In this document: piece by piece, positions 8,501 through 17,139 of the stretch
Position numbering within the stretch: position 1 is the stretch's first letter
Layout: every line of letters starts with the position of its first letter
Source: Gammaproteobacteria bacterium
Lineage (GTDB): Bacteria > Pseudomonadota > Gammaproteobacteria > GRL18
DNA length: 50,235 nt
Direction of reading: 5' to 3'
Assembly: GCA_026196615.1 (NCBI GenBank)
Contig: JAPHSW010000002.1
Location: 1 to 50,235, forward strand
Translations under genes and position numbers: made by a program
The notes under the pieces: model-generated
Seen by the model: only the letters and a program-made list of their open reading frames with translations
Database searches by the model: none
Told to the model about the DNA's origin: nothing

Positions 8501-10637
8501 TCAACAACCTGTGTTATTTGATGAACAAGGCATGGCAACTGTTTCATTAGATATTCCTGATTTTAATGGTCAGTTACGTCTTATGGCATTAGCTTTTGAT
8601 GAAAACTCATTTGGTCAGGCAGAAAAAAATGTAACCATTGCTGCGCCTTTGGTGACTCAGCTTTCAATGCCACGTTTTCTTGCAGCTAATGATGAATCAA
8701 AAGCGACCTTAGATATTCATAATCTAAGTGGAAAAAAACAAACAATTCATATTGCTTTAGAGAGTGATGCAAAGATTGATATTTTAGAGTCTGTTAGAGA
8801 AATATCTTTAGAAGAGGGGGAAAAAACAGTACAACATTTTGTCATTAGAAGTCAGTCTCAATTTGGATTATCAGATATTAGTTTATCAATTAACTCTCTG
8901 TCTGATGAGGAGCAAGTGGAAGATTCTATGAATCAGAAAAAAGACAAAAATAATGATATTGATTTGCAGCGTCATTGGCAATTAGCAATAAGACCTGCAT
9001 GGCCTGCCGTTATTCGTAATAAAAAACAAATTATTGACTCAGGTGAGACAGCTATACTAAAGGTAAAAACCAGTGATTTGATGTCTGAAACACTTACGGG
9101 TGAAGTGATTGTTTCAAATCAACCACCTATCAATTTGTCTTCGCACTTGGAACACTTGTTGAAATACCCATATGGCTGTCTTGAACAAACGACCAGTAGC
9201 AGCTTCCCATGGCTATTTGCAAGTGAAGAAAATATCTCCTTATTGGGACTTAAAGAGCTTAAAATAAAAAACTCCCCCATTGATTTTTCTAAGCGTAAAC
9301 AATATTTGTCTCGTGGCGTTCAAAGGCTTAGTGCAAAACAACTAAGCAATGGTGGTTTTGGACTTTGGAGTAATCAGAGTAGTGAAGAGTTTTGGTTAAG
9401 TGTCTATGCCAGTCATTTTCTTATTCAAAGTAAAGATCAGGGAGTTGATGTTCCAGGTAGTGTTTTAAAGCCTGCAATTAAACGTTTGCAACAATATTTG
9501 AGATCGACAAGACCGGGTTATGATTATCGTTATAGTCAAGCACCAGAACATTTAACCTTGGCATACAAGTCTTATGCTGCTTATGTCCTTTCAATGATTA
9601 AACAGGCACCATTGGGTACTATGCGAACGCTTTATGATTATCATAAAAATGATGCACATTCTGGACTTCCATTAATGCACCTGGGTATTGCACTTAGTCA
9701 TCAAGGTGATAAGAAGCGAGGCAAAGCTGCAATCAATGAATCATTAACTATTTCTCGAAAAGAGAATAGCTATTTAGGTGATTATGGTAGCAAACTACGA
9801 GATGTGAGTTTAATGCTGGAAGTACTGGTTCTATTTAATCCCACTCATGGTGGTGTGAATCAATTGTTGAGTAATTTACAAGATGAGCTAACGAAACGAC
9901 AATGGCTTAGTACTCAAGAGCGTAACGCCTTATTTATGACTGGAGTTGCACTGAAAAGTAAAGGTAAAAAACAATGGCAGGCGATCATTTCAACTGCTAT
10001 TGAAGAAAAGAAAATCATTCATGAAGGAGATTATAAACAAAAAATATCTCAGGAAACGCTTGAATATATGGATGAAGATGGTATTGAACTTAGTTCTCTG
10101 AGTGATGAAAGACTCTATGCAAGCATAAATATTGGTGGCTATACAATTAAAGCACCAGAAGCTGACTTTAGCCACTTTAATATTAATCGTACTTACTATA
10201 ATGTCAAAGGTGAAGTGATACTGCCAGAGCAAGTGGCAGTGGGAGAATTAATGATTGTTGAGCTTTCATTGCAAGCAAAAAATCGAATTCAGGATGCTTT
10301 AGTGGTTGATTTGTTACCTGCTGGATTTGAAATTGAAAATCAAAATCTTGAGCACAGTATTAAATTGGATGAGTACCACATAGGATCAAAGGCTTTGATA
10401 GATAGAATGTCATCGAATGATATTAAATATCAAGCATGGCGAGATGATCGATATGTTGCTGCGATTGATATCAAAAGTCATACAACACAACGATTATATT
10501 ACTTACTTCGTGCTGTTACTCCAGGAACATATCAAGTACCTCCACCTTATGCAGAAGACATGTATAGACCATACATTCGAGCAATTGGTGAATCAGAAGA
10601 ACCTCAAAAAGTAATCAATCGCAGTTATAAAATGTAA
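5571..10637 (+). CDS. yfhM: Bacterial alpha-2-macroglobulin lipoprotein (YfhM-like protease trap)
   Basis: About 1688 aa. The ATG at 5571 gives a lipoprotein signal with lipobox LVAC (Cys28); a GTG at 5565 is in frame and possible. Macroglobulin repeats fill the N-terminal half, including the MG-type segment 'APRDLYRPGERVEFSMLLRN'. The thioester motif is present: 'YPYGCLEQT' with Cys1203, Glu and Gln, followed by the helical thioester domain ('GGFGLWSNQSSEEFW') and a receptor-binding-like C terminus. Such proteins trap foreign proteases in the periplasm through the Cys-Gln thioester. Residue +2 after Cys is Glu, not the Asp of inner-membrane retention. The pbpC gene follows 34 bases later, the classic pairing linking protease defence to cell-wall repair. 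Confidence 0.95.
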   Translation: MTQNLMKKLIKANNLIFLILSIFFLVACEDESKKAKSNELANDVQSLTSVNYGSNQNSSSKFKSEPIHDYSKSTFKILDFSERDYKGVSSLGIVLSVPLEPKKDFQKYFVLEKRDGGRVDGAWILSKNGKELFFKNIEPEKEYLLTVYANLKASNDQELGERYKNTITTRAIESSVSFAHDGGILPLTHSKGLPVYSTNIKQVDIEFHRVNPDKMMSFLKSWRGGKQGAYRLDKYTENSDLVYSARFDLPIEKNKRERVILSIDHIDTLKHAGIYMAVMKVPGQYDYRQAVTYFIRSDIGIHVRRYPGKLDIYTRSLVTGAAMENVKVSLLDENSQLLTSNASDKSGIVSFSTNLKKSHLILSQKGTQMSIVRLNSPALDLSEYNLGTRPAFENEAFIYAPRDLYRPGERVEFSMLLRNSDGQLIPDIPLQATVKQEDGQVVEQFTWRAQELGYYYHKYDLAKNAKTGLWHIEVKLPGDDTPRKWTFLVEDFLPERMKLTLDESDTERFVEPEKTIIVQVNGQYLYGAPASGNRLESTIHTYIDQEAIESLPGYFFGLSEEENARKNYELKNETLNEKGLLNLNVPSTWKNIKSPIVVKLTSSLFETGGRAIKRQAKYRVWPDESLIGIRPHTDEPQANTLLKFDVVNANQFGQLLKADDLHVSLIKKRRDYYWSYNDSDEWEMNYSEKQYPVLNQTLSIKEGEKKLLELPVEWGEYRLEVLNPKNQLMTNIEFNAGGSWYYENEQSKITRPDKINLVLNKKTYRSGDVAQVLIKSPFKGNGIVIVENNQEKLWQKNIELNDSNEYKLDIPISSDWKQHDIYISTVLFNRMDVQQEKSHIKRAVGLAHLPLDRTNRQIKMTLNATEKSKPFSKLPVTIQLDNDSLKNINLTKNKEKKIRVTLAAVDVGVLNVSNYSTPDPFSWFFAQRRYAVDSLDLYGNIMDGRSGLIGQQRFGGDMDVTSAGNLQKSEVKIVSLFQQPVLFDEQGMATVSLDIPDFNGQLRLMALAFDENSFGQAEKNVTIAAPLVTQLSMPRFLAANDESKATLDIHNLSGKKQTIHIALESDAKIDILESVREISLEEGEKTVQHFVIRSQSQFGLSDISLSINSLSDEEQVEDSMNQKKDKNNDIDLQRHWQLAIRPAWPAVIRNKKQIIDSGETAILKVKTSDLMSETLTGEVIVSNQPPINLSSHLEHLLKYPYGCLEQTTSSSFPWLFASEENISLLGLKELKIKNSPIDFSKRKQYLSRGVQRLSAKQLSNGGFGLWSNQSSEEFWLSVYASHFLIQSKDQGVDVPGSVLKPAIKRLQQYLRSTRPGYDYRYSQAPEHLTLAYKSYAAYVLSMIKQAPLGTMRTLYDYHKNDAHSGLPLMHLGIALSHQGDKKRGKAAINESLTISRKENSYLGDYGSKLRDVSLMLEVLVLFNPTHGGVNQLLSNLQDELTKRQWLSTQERNALFMTGVALKSKGKKQWQAIISTAIEEKKIIHEGDYKQKISQETLEYMDEDGIELSSLSDERLYASINIGGYTIKAPEADFSHFNINRTYYNVKGEVILPEQVAVGELMIVELSLQAKNRIQDALVVDLLPAGFEIENQNLEHSIKLDEYHIGSKALIDRMSSNDIKYQAWRDDRYVAAIDIKSHTTQRLYYLLRAVTPGTYQVPPPYAEDMYRPYIRAIGESEEPQKVINRSYKM

Positions 10638-10671
10638 AACTTAGAGATAAAACAAGAAATTTTATACGCTC

Positions 10672-12879
10672 ATGAAAAAAATATTATATACAAGTCGAAA
10701 TATTCTTTATATTTTTTTGTTAATCTTTCTATTGTTTGCAGTATTTGATCAGTTGGCTCCCTTACCAACACCATTTTCAAATAATAGCTCTGATAAGTTT
10801 GCAAAAATAATTGTGGCACAGGATGGCACACCCATGCGAGCATTTGCTGATCACAAGGGAGTATGGCGATACCCAGTGAGCATTAATGATGTTTCACAAC
10901 GATATATTGAAACCCTATTAGCTTATGAAGATAGATGGTTCTGGTTTCATCCTGGAATTAATCCATTGGCCATGCTCAGAGCAATGAAACAGAATCTTAT
11001 CAATGGCCGTATAATTTCTGGTGGTTCAACACTCACTATGCAAGTGGCTCGAATTATTGATCCGCATAGTCGAACTATTTCTGGAAAACTAAAGCAGGCT
11101 TTCAGAGCTTTACAATTGGAGTGGCATTATAGTAAATCAGAAATTCTAACTATGTATTTAAATTTAGCACCATTTGGCGGACCAATCGAAGGAGTGCAGG
11201 CGGCCAGTTTTGCTTATTTGAGCAAAAGTGCAAAAGAGTTGAGTTTGGCTGAAGCTGCTTTATTAAGTGTGTTACCCCAATCACCAAGTCGTTTTCGTCC
11301 GGATCGACATCCACAAAAAGCCACTAGTGCAAGAAACAAAGTACTGCAACGTTTGCATCGCTTTGGTTATATTACTCTTGATGAATTTAAAGATGCAAAA
11401 TTAGAAATTGTGGTTCCTCAATTAAATGCCAGTCCAATGTTGGCTCCAATATTAGCTCGTCGTCTAAAAAATAAATCACAACAGGGGAAACCTCTTGTAA
11501 CAACCATTGATGCTAATTTACAGTTTAATTTAGAATCTTTAGTCAAAGATTATTCTTATCAATTATCTAAAAAAAGTTCAGCGGCCGTGTTGGTTGTGAA
11601 TCATCATACTATGGCGGTTAAAGCTTATGTTGCTTCATCAGACTTCCATGATAAACATCGTTATGGTCAGGTTGATATGATTCAAGCTATACGTTCACCC
11701 GGTTCAACTTTAAAACCATTTCTTTATGCTATGGCACTGGATCAAGGTTTGATCAGTTCTCATTCAATGTTAGTGGATAAAAAAATAAATGTGGCTGGGT
11801 ACAAGCCTGAAAATTTTTCTCAATCTTTTTCTGGAGCAGTCAGTGTCAGTGAAGCACTACAACGTTCTTTGAATATTCCTGCTGTACAGGTTTTGCAATT
11901 TCTTGGGCCAGGATTTTTTCATTCTAAATTAGAAAACTCTGGATTGACTTTAAAAATGCCAATAGACAGTCGTCCTAACTTGTCCATGATCTTGGGGGGA
12001 GCCGGGACTCGTCTTGAAGAATTGGTTGTAGCGTATACTGCCTTTTCAAGAGAGGGGAAAACTAGTCAGTTGATCTTCACAAAAGATGAATTAATATCTG
12101 ATGTGAAGAAAAAAGAAACTCATCTGATGTCTCCAGGTGCTGCCTGGATCATTCATAATATTTTATCTAAAATTCCATACCGAAACAGATTTTCAGAAAT
12201 AGTTAATCATTCCAGTAATGACACCATAAATAGTAAGGATAAACTGTTAGCCTGGAAAACAGGAACCAGTTATGGATTTCGTGATGCCTGGGCTATTGGT
12301 ATGACTTCAGATTATACTATTGGTATATGGACAGGACGTCCTGATGGTACTCCGGTTCCAGGACATTATGGAGCACAAACAGCTGTTCCTTTATTAAAAG
12401 CTGTGAGTCAAAACTTATCAGTGTCAGTTGAATCCTACAAATCAGAAAAAAAACGTATGATTCGTCCTGAATCTGTGACGCAAAAATCAATTTGTTGGCC
12501 CAGTGGTGAGCTTTTAGAACAAACAGAATTGGCTCGATGTGAAAAACAAGTGAAGGCATGGATATTAGATGAAACAATTCCACCAGTACTCGCTGTTAAT
12601 CCAGAATTAGAGACTGTTTTTGATGAATTAAATATAACATCGATCAGTAACGGTGCTCATATAAAGAAACCAGAGGGCATTGATGAGGATCTATCCATTA
12701 ATCTTGAAGCACAAGGTGGACTTGGAAATATTTATTGGTTTGTTAATGGTCAGGTGGTTAATCATCAGGCAACACGTTCGATTTTAAGTTATACCTTTAG
12801 TAAAAGTGGGCAATATATCATCAATGCAATTGATAAATCAGGTCAGAGTGCTGAGGTCACTCTTTTTGTTCAAATTTGA
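10672..12879 (+). CDS. pbpC: Penicillin-binding protein 1C (bifunctional transglycosylase/transpeptidase)
   Basis: 735 aa. A membrane anchor (about 9-27) is followed by a GT51 transglycosylase domain with 'EDRWFWFHPG' (Glu86 catalytic) and 'GGSTLTMQVAR' (117-127). The transpeptidase domain has the S345-T-L-K348 nucleophile motif, S399-L-N401 and K529-T-G531. A C-terminal beta-sandwich (from about 660, 'GLGNIYWFVNGQ') matches the PBP_C domain of PbpC. It polymerises and crosslinks peptidoglycan at the outer face of the inner membrane. Its position after the macroglobulin gene is the conserved arrangement in proteobacteria, thought to pair protease inhibition with wall repair. All catalytic motifs are intact. 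Confidence 0.96.
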   Translation: MKKILYTSRNILYIFLLIFLLFAVFDQLAPLPTPFSNNSSDKFAKIIVAQDGTPMRAFADHKGVWRYPVSINDVSQRYIETLLAYEDRWFWFHPGINPLAMLRAMKQNLINGRIISGGSTLTMQVARIIDPHSRTISGKLKQAFRALQLEWHYSKSEILTMYLNLAPFGGPIEGVQAASFAYLSKSAKELSLAEAALLSVLPQSPSRFRPDRHPQKATSARNKVLQRLHRFGYITLDEFKDAKLEIVVPQLNASPMLAPILARRLKNKSQQGKPLVTTIDANLQFNLESLVKDYSYQLSKKSSAAVLVVNHHTMAVKAYVASSDFHDKHRYGQVDMIQAIRSPGSTLKPFLYAMALDQGLISSHSMLVDKKINVAGYKPENFSQSFSGAVSVSEALQRSLNIPAVQVLQFLGPGFFHSKLENSGLTLKMPIDSRPNLSMILGGAGTRLEELVVAYTAFSREGKTSQLIFTKDELISDVKKKETHLMSPGAAWIIHNILSKIPYRNRFSEIVNHSSNDTINSKDKLLAWKTGTSYGFRDAWAIGMTSDYTIGIWTGRPDGTPVPGHYGAQTAVPLLKAVSQNLSVSVESYKSEKKRMIRPESVTQKSICWPSGELLEQTELARCEKQVKAWILDETIPPVLAVNPELETVFDELNITSISNGAHIKKPEGIDEDLSINLEAQGGLGNIYWFVNGQVVNHQATRSILSYTFSKSGQYIINAIDKSGQSAEVTLFVQI

Positions 12880-12889
12880 TTTAAATCAA
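12876..12889. promoter_or_regulatory. FNR/CRP-family box, exact TTGAT-N4-ATCAA
   Basis: TTGATTTAAATCAA is an exact match to the FNR consensus and overlaps the pbpC stop codon. It lies 77 bases before the DUF3300 start. A TAGTAT hexamer at 12916-12921 is about 36 bases from the box centre, roughly where the -10 of an FNR-activated promoter at -41.5 would fall. This suggests the DUF3300 gene has its own oxygen- or redox-controlled promoter in addition to read-through from pbpC. Which FNR/CRP-family protein binds it is unknown. Confidence 0.5.
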
Positions 12890-12965
12890 TGATTGAAAAT
12901 GATTCTTTTTAAGACTAGTATTGTTGTAATTATTCAAGTTCAATTTCTGTCTTATAGAGAACATC

Positions 12966-14255
12966 ATGAAAAAATATTCATTTCACTTCTATGCATTATG
13001 TTTATCCATTCTGCTATTTTTTCCCTTACAGGTTTTTTCTGCAGCTGACAGTAAGGCATCATTTTCCCAGGCAGAATTGGATCAAATGGTGGCACCCATT
13101 GCCTTATATCCTGATTCGCTTTTATCTCAGATTCTTATGGCATCGACCTATCCCGCCAATGTTTCAGAAGCTGTTACATGGTCAAAAAATAATCCAAAAC
13201 AGCAGGGTGATGAGGCAGTGAAAGCCGTTCAAGAAAAATCATGGGACCCCAGTGTGATGTCACTGGTTGCCTTTCCTCAAGTTTTAGAAATGATGGGTAA
13301 AGAACCTGATTGGGTACAAAATTTAGGTGATGCCTTTTTAGCATCGCCTGATGATGTGATGAATACAGTACAAAGTTTACGAAGAAAAGCAAAAGAAGAA
13401 GGTAACCTCGAAACGACTAAAGAACAAAAAATAGTTATTGAACAGGCGTCCCCTGAAATTATTATTATTGAGCCTGCTGACCCTAAAGTTGTTTATGTCC
13501 CTGTTTATAATCCAACAGTTGTTTACGGTGTCTGGTGGTGGCCCGCATATACGCCGTATTACTATTATCCTCCACGCTATGGGTTTGGTTCAGCCGTTGT
13601 TGCAGGCATTGGTTTTGGTGTCGGTGTGGCAATTACCAATTCCTTATGGGGTGGTTGTAATTGGAGACGAGGTGATGTAGATATCAATGTGAATCGTTAC
13701 AATAATATTAATGTGAATAACAATAGAATAAATGCTAGTAACAAAACTACTAATTGGACACATAATAACAACAATCGACGTACACCTTATCGCGATCCTG
13801 CAAGCCAGAAAAAATATAACAAACAATTAGGTGATGCTGACAAACGTAAAGATTATCGTGGTAGAGATAATAGAAGAGACACCCAAAATGCTTTAGGCAA
13901 TACTACACGTGATGCTGAACGCCAACGAGCACAGGCTTCTTTAAAAAAACATGGTGCTGATCCAGTTGCTGCACGAAAAAATTTATCTGGAGCAGGAGGG
14001 GATCAAGTAAGAAATCAGGTGAATAAAGTTGATCAGAATCGGGGGGGGCTCAATAAATCAAGTGGTTTGTCTAATAATACATCACGACGAGATAATTCCA
14101 GGACGACAAACCTTTCGAACAATCGTTCTACTTCATCTAGTAATCGTTCCAATTCTCTTTCTGGTATACGTAATCAGGGAAAATCTTCCCAAAATTATAA
14201 CCGAGGTAGTCGTTCAAGAGGAAGTGCGAGTAGAGGAGGGCGTGGTAGAAGATGA
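12966..14255 (+). CDS. DUF3300 domain secreted protein with Asn/Arg/Ser-rich tail
   Basis: 429 aa with a cleavable signal peptide (hydrophobic 10-24, cleavage near FSAADS). The DUF3300 core is plain: 'LDQMVAPIALYPDSLLSQIL', 'TYPANVSEAVTWSK' and 'PADPKVVYVPVYNPTVVYG'. A Trp/Tyr/Pro-rich stretch and a Gly-rich hydrophobic segment ('AVVAGIGFGVGVAITNSLWGG') follow. From about residue 235 the protein is a low-complexity Asn/Arg/Ser/Gly tail, very basic and probably disordered, ending in RGGRGRR. Function is unknown; the domain is usually found next to DUF2950, as here. A basic tail could bind peptidoglycan-associated acidic polymers or nucleic acid, but that is speculation. Confidence 0.88.
   Translation: MKKYSFHFYALCLSILLFFPLQVFSAADSKASFSQAELDQMVAPIALYPDSLLSQILMASTYPANVSEAVTWSKNNPKQQGDEAVKAVQEKSWDPSVMSLVAFPQVLEMMGKEPDWVQNLGDAFLASPDDVMNTVQSLRRKAKEEGNLETTKEQKIVIEQASPEIIIIEPADPKVVYVPVYNPTVVYGVWWWPAYTPYYYYPPRYGFGSAVVAGIGFGVGVAITNSLWGGCNWRRGDVDINVNRYNNINVNNNRINASNKTTNWTHNNNNRRTPYRDPASQKKYNKQLGDADKRKDYRGRDNRRDTQNALGNTTRDAERQRAQASLKKHGADPVAARKNLSGAGGDQVRNQVNKVDQNRGGLNKSSGLSNNTSRRDNSRTTNLSNNRSTSSSNRSNSLSGIRNQGKSSQNYNRGSRSRGSASRGGRGRR
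14041..14048 (+). repeat. Eight-base poly-G tract inside the DUF3300 gene
   Basis: Eight consecutive G bases in a strongly AT-rich region encode the Arg-Gly-Gly of 'DQNRGGLNKSSG'. Homopolymer G tracts of this length are prone to slippage, and a one-base change would replace the last 70 or so residues of the protein. In this copy the frame is intact. Confidence 0.6.
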
Positions 14256-14269
14256 TTGAGGAATATAAA

Positions 14270-15277
14270 ATGTTAAAAGAAATGGAGAACATAATGAATG
14301 TTGATGACAATCATTCTTATACTCAAACAAAACAGACAGTGATTGTTTCAGGAGCCAATACCCATCAAAAGATACCATATATGACGAATTTTCGTTTAAA
14401 AATGATGACTTTTTTTAGTATAGGTTTATTCCTATTGACTTCGATAACGACGGTTGTCGCTCAACAAACTCATTTCTCAACACCTGAAGCGGCGGCAGAT
14501 AAACTGTATGATACTGTGCTTAATAAGGATTTAGATTCTGTTAAGGCACTATTTGGAGAAGATAATTTATACCTATTACCAGTCACTGAAATTGAAGAAA
14601 AGAATAAGTCACTTTTTCTTGATGCCTGGAATAAATCTCATCAACTGATTGATGGTAAAAAAGATGAAAAATTTATTGAAGTGGGTGTGCAGGGATGGAC
14701 TTTTCCTATTCCTTTAGTAAAAGGAAATGACGGTTGGTCTTTTGATACCGCTGCTGGTGCAGAAATTGTTTTGACAAGACGAATTGGTCGTAACGAATTA
14801 TCAACTATGCAAGCCTCTCTTGCCTACTATGATGCTCAAAGAGAGTATGCTGAACAGGATCGAAATAACGATGGGATGTTAGAGTATGCTCAAAAATTTA
14901 AGAGTACATCTGGAAATAAGGATGGTTTATATTGGTTTGTTGAACCAGGAGAAACTCCTAGTCCATTAGGTGCATTGTTTTCTGAAAATACTCCGGAAGG
15001 TGCTTATCATGGTTATTATTATAAAATTCTCAAGGGGCAGGGGACTCATGCACGTGGAGGAGCCTACAGCTATATGAGTGGTGAACGAATGAGCTTAGGA
15101 TTTGCATTGGTTGCCTGGCCAGCAGAATATGATGAATCAGGAGTTATGACCTTTATCATTAATCAGGATGGAGTACTCTATGAAAAAAATCTTGGACAAG
15201 ACACTCATCAGATTGTTTCTGAAATGACCCTTTTTGAACCTGGAGATGGTTGGGTTCGTTTAGAAAATGGTCAATAA
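14270..15277 (+). CDS. DUF2950 family exported protein
   Basis: The DUF2950 domain begins at 'HFSTPEAAADKLYDTVLNKDLDSVKALF' and runs to the end, with conserved segments 'GLYWFVEPGETPSPLGAL', 'GYYYKILKGQG' and 'FALVAWPAEYDESGVMTFIINQDG'. A hydrophobic signal ('MMTFFSIGLFLLTSITTVVAQ') precedes it, but about 40 residues lie before that. Possible starts are 14252 (overlapping the previous stop), 14270 (GAGGA upstream, chosen), 14294 (GGAG upstream) and 14381, which would give a standard signal peptide. The mature protein is the same in all cases. Function is unknown; pairing with DUF3300 is widespread, suggesting they act together at the envelope. Confidence 0.85.
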   Translation: MLKEMENIMNVDDNHSYTQTKQTVIVSGANTHQKIPYMTNFRLKMMTFFSIGLFLLTSITTVVAQQTHFSTPEAAADKLYDTVLNKDLDSVKALFGEDNLYLLPVTEIEEKNKSLFLDAWNKSHQLIDGKKDEKFIEVGVQGWTFPIPLVKGNDGWSFDTAAGAEIVLTRRIGRNELSTMQASLAYYDAQREYAEQDRNNDGMLEYAQKFKSTSGNKDGLYWFVEPGETPSPLGALFSENTPEGAYHGYYYKILKGQGTHARGGAYSYMSGERMSLGFALVAWPAEYDESGVMTFIINQDGVLYEKNLGQDTHQIVSEMTLFEPGDGWVRLENGQ

Positions 15278-15347
15278 TTTTCTGATTATCAATACGTCTT
15301 TTATTTCATAAATGATCTTTTTTTGATTATTAAATAAGGAATTTAAT

Positions 15348-15727
15348 GTGAGTCATACCAGACATGGACTTTCGATTGGAATTGAAAGAATGGAATTCAA
15401 TTTTTTTATGACAATGAAAGCTATTGGAAAATTGACTCATGAAGATTATGAGAGCATCGCTCCAATGATAGATTCCGCGCTCATAGGAATACAAGAAGCA
15501 AAAGTCAAATCCTAATTGATGGAACTGAAATGGAAGGGTGGGAACCACGAGCAGCCTGGGATGATTTTAAACTGAGTATGAAGCATGGCAAAGAATTTGA
15601 AAAAATTGCCATTTATGGGAATAAAAGCTGGCAGGAATTTGCTGCAAAAATCGGTTCATGGTTTGTTTCTGGCGAAGTAAAATATTTTGAAAGTTATGAT
15701 GGTGCATTACAATGGTTAAAGGAATAA
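15348..15727 (+). pseudogene. SpoIIAA/STAS-like protein (DUF3478 type), broken by a one-base frameshift
   Basis: A GTG at 15348 with an AAGGA site seven bases before it opens a 55-codon frame ('IERMEFNFFMTMKAIGKLTHEDYESI') that stops at 15513-15515. The family continues at once in another frame from about 15509 ('LIDGTEMEGWEPRAAWDDF' to 'DGALQWLKE', stop 15725-15727). Adding one A to the AAA at 15507-15509 joins the halves into a normal-length protein of about 126 residues with 'KILIDGTEMEGWEP', the usual family strand and turn. These SpoIIAA-like proteins adopt a STAS fold and may bind lipids or regulators. The rest is undamaged, so the event is recent, a sequencing error, or recoding by -1 slippage. 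Confidence 0.85.
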
Positions 15728-15729
15728 AA

Positions 15730-17109
15730 ATGGTTTTTAGTAATAGTCGATGTTTATTTGTAGTTTTTATAATTTTATTTATCAGTGGTTGTTCATCGAT
15801 TGGTAAAATAGAGAATGAACCTTTAACACAATTACCCGAAGGTAAAAATCGATACACCGTCAGTAATTATTTAGAACAGCATCCAGTTGGTGATACTCTC
15901 TTTGTAATGGCTTTTTCCGGTGGTGGAACACGTGCTGCTGCATTGTCGTATGGTGTTTTGGAAGAATTAAGAGATACTCACTATCAAGTGGATGGTAAAG
16001 AAGTTCGTTTACTTGATGATGTAGATCGCATTAGTTCAGTTTCTGGAGGAAGCTTTACTTCTGCTTATTATGGATTGTTTGGTGATCAAATTTTTGATAA
16101 TTTCAAAGATGAATTTTTGTATAAGGATGTGCAAGGAGATTTGAGTAGCTTATTAATGGGTGTTTTTGATCTGATTGGAAGAATGTTTACAACGAGTAGT
16201 CGGACTGAAGTGGCTATTGATTACTATGATAAAAACATTTTTAAAGGAAAAACATTTGCTGATTTTCAGCGTTCAGGTGGACCGATGATTATCATCAATG
16301 CGACTGATTTAAATTCGTATAGTCCATTTATCTTTTTACAAGCACAGTTTGACTTTTTGTGTTCTGACCTGTCAGAGTTTAAAGTGGCAAGAGCCGTAGC
16401 AGCATCTTCTGCAGTTCCCATCCTGTTCCCACCCATTTTAATTGAACGTCATGATGACTGTCATTACCAGAAACCTGAATGGTTGAGTCGTGCTGAAAAT
16501 AAAGCAGAAAGAGAAAGTAATCTACGCTTAAAAGAGTCCGTCAGTGCCTTAAACTTTTATTTAGATAAGGATAACCCTCCTTATGTCACACTACTGGACG
16601 GTGGTGTGACTGACAACTTGGGGTTAAGAACCATTCTTAAAACTGTGAATTTCACTGGAGGAGCTAAAAAAGCTTTTGATAAAGTCTCTCAGATTCAAAA
16701 GCCTCCCAAACGTTTAGTCGTTATTGTTGTTGATGCTTCAACAACCTCTGAAACAGATATTGGTAAAAGCACGACTTTACCTTCAATTGGTGATACTTTA
16801 GCAGCAGTGACTGATATTCAATTACATCTTTATAATACGGAAACGAATACACTATTAAAAGAAAAGCTGAAGCAATGGTCAAAAAAAATATCAACAGAAG
16901 AACATCCAGTGACTCCCTATTTTATTGATTTAAATGTTACCAGCATTGAAGAACAAGCTGACCGATTATTTTTTAATCGAGTACCGACTAGCTTTTCAAT
17001 AGAAAAGTCACAGGCAGATAAACTAATTGAACTATCAAAACAGATGCTACGTCAAAATCCTGAGTACCAAAAATTGTTACAACAATTGGGTGCTAGTAAC
17101 AAAAATTAG
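15730..17109 (+). CDS. Patatin-like phospholipase lipoprotein
   Basis: 459 aa from the ATG at 15730, which has AAAGGA seven bases upstream; an in-frame ATG at 15712 overlaps the previous gene and is less likely. The lipobox is ISGC (Cys21), +2 Ser, so an outer-membrane lipoprotein is expected. The patatin fold is shown by the oxyanion loop 'FSGGGTRAAALSYGVLEEL', the nucleophile elbow 'SSVSGGSFTSAYYG' (Ser in S-V-S-G-G, the first Gly of GxSxG replaced by Ser) and the catalytic 'LLDGGVTDNLGL' Asp. It should hydrolyse acyl esters of membrane lipids on the periplasmic side. It follows the STAS-like gene with only two bases between, implying co-translation. Confidence 0.9.
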   Translation: MVFSNSRCLFVVFIILFISGCSSIGKIENEPLTQLPEGKNRYTVSNYLEQHPVGDTLFVMAFSGGGTRAAALSYGVLEELRDTHYQVDGKEVRLLDDVDRISSVSGGSFTSAYYGLFGDQIFDNFKDEFLYKDVQGDLSSLLMGVFDLIGRMFTTSSRTEVAIDYYDKNIFKGKTFADFQRSGGPMIIINATDLNSYSPFIFLQAQFDFLCSDLSEFKVARAVAASSAVPILFPPILIERHDDCHYQKPEWLSRAENKAERESNLRLKESVSALNFYLDKDNPPYVTLLDGGVTDNLGLRTILKTVNFTGGAKKAFDKVSQIQKPPKRLVVIVVDASTTSETDIGKSTTLPSIGDTLAAVTDIQLHLYNTETNTLLKEKLKQWSKKISTEEHPVTPYFIDLNVTSIEEQADRLFFNRVPTSFSIEKSQADKLIELSKQMLRQNPEYQKLLQQLGASNKN

Positions 17110-17139
17110 ACATTAATAACTCATTTCTATAGGAATAAT

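Noticed and set aside
15507-15513. Classical -1 ribosomal frameshift signal in the STAS-like gene
   Set aside because: The sequence TCAAATCC is not an X-XXY-YYZ slippery heptamer and no strong downstream hairpin is evident; a lost base is simpler, although recoding is not excluded.
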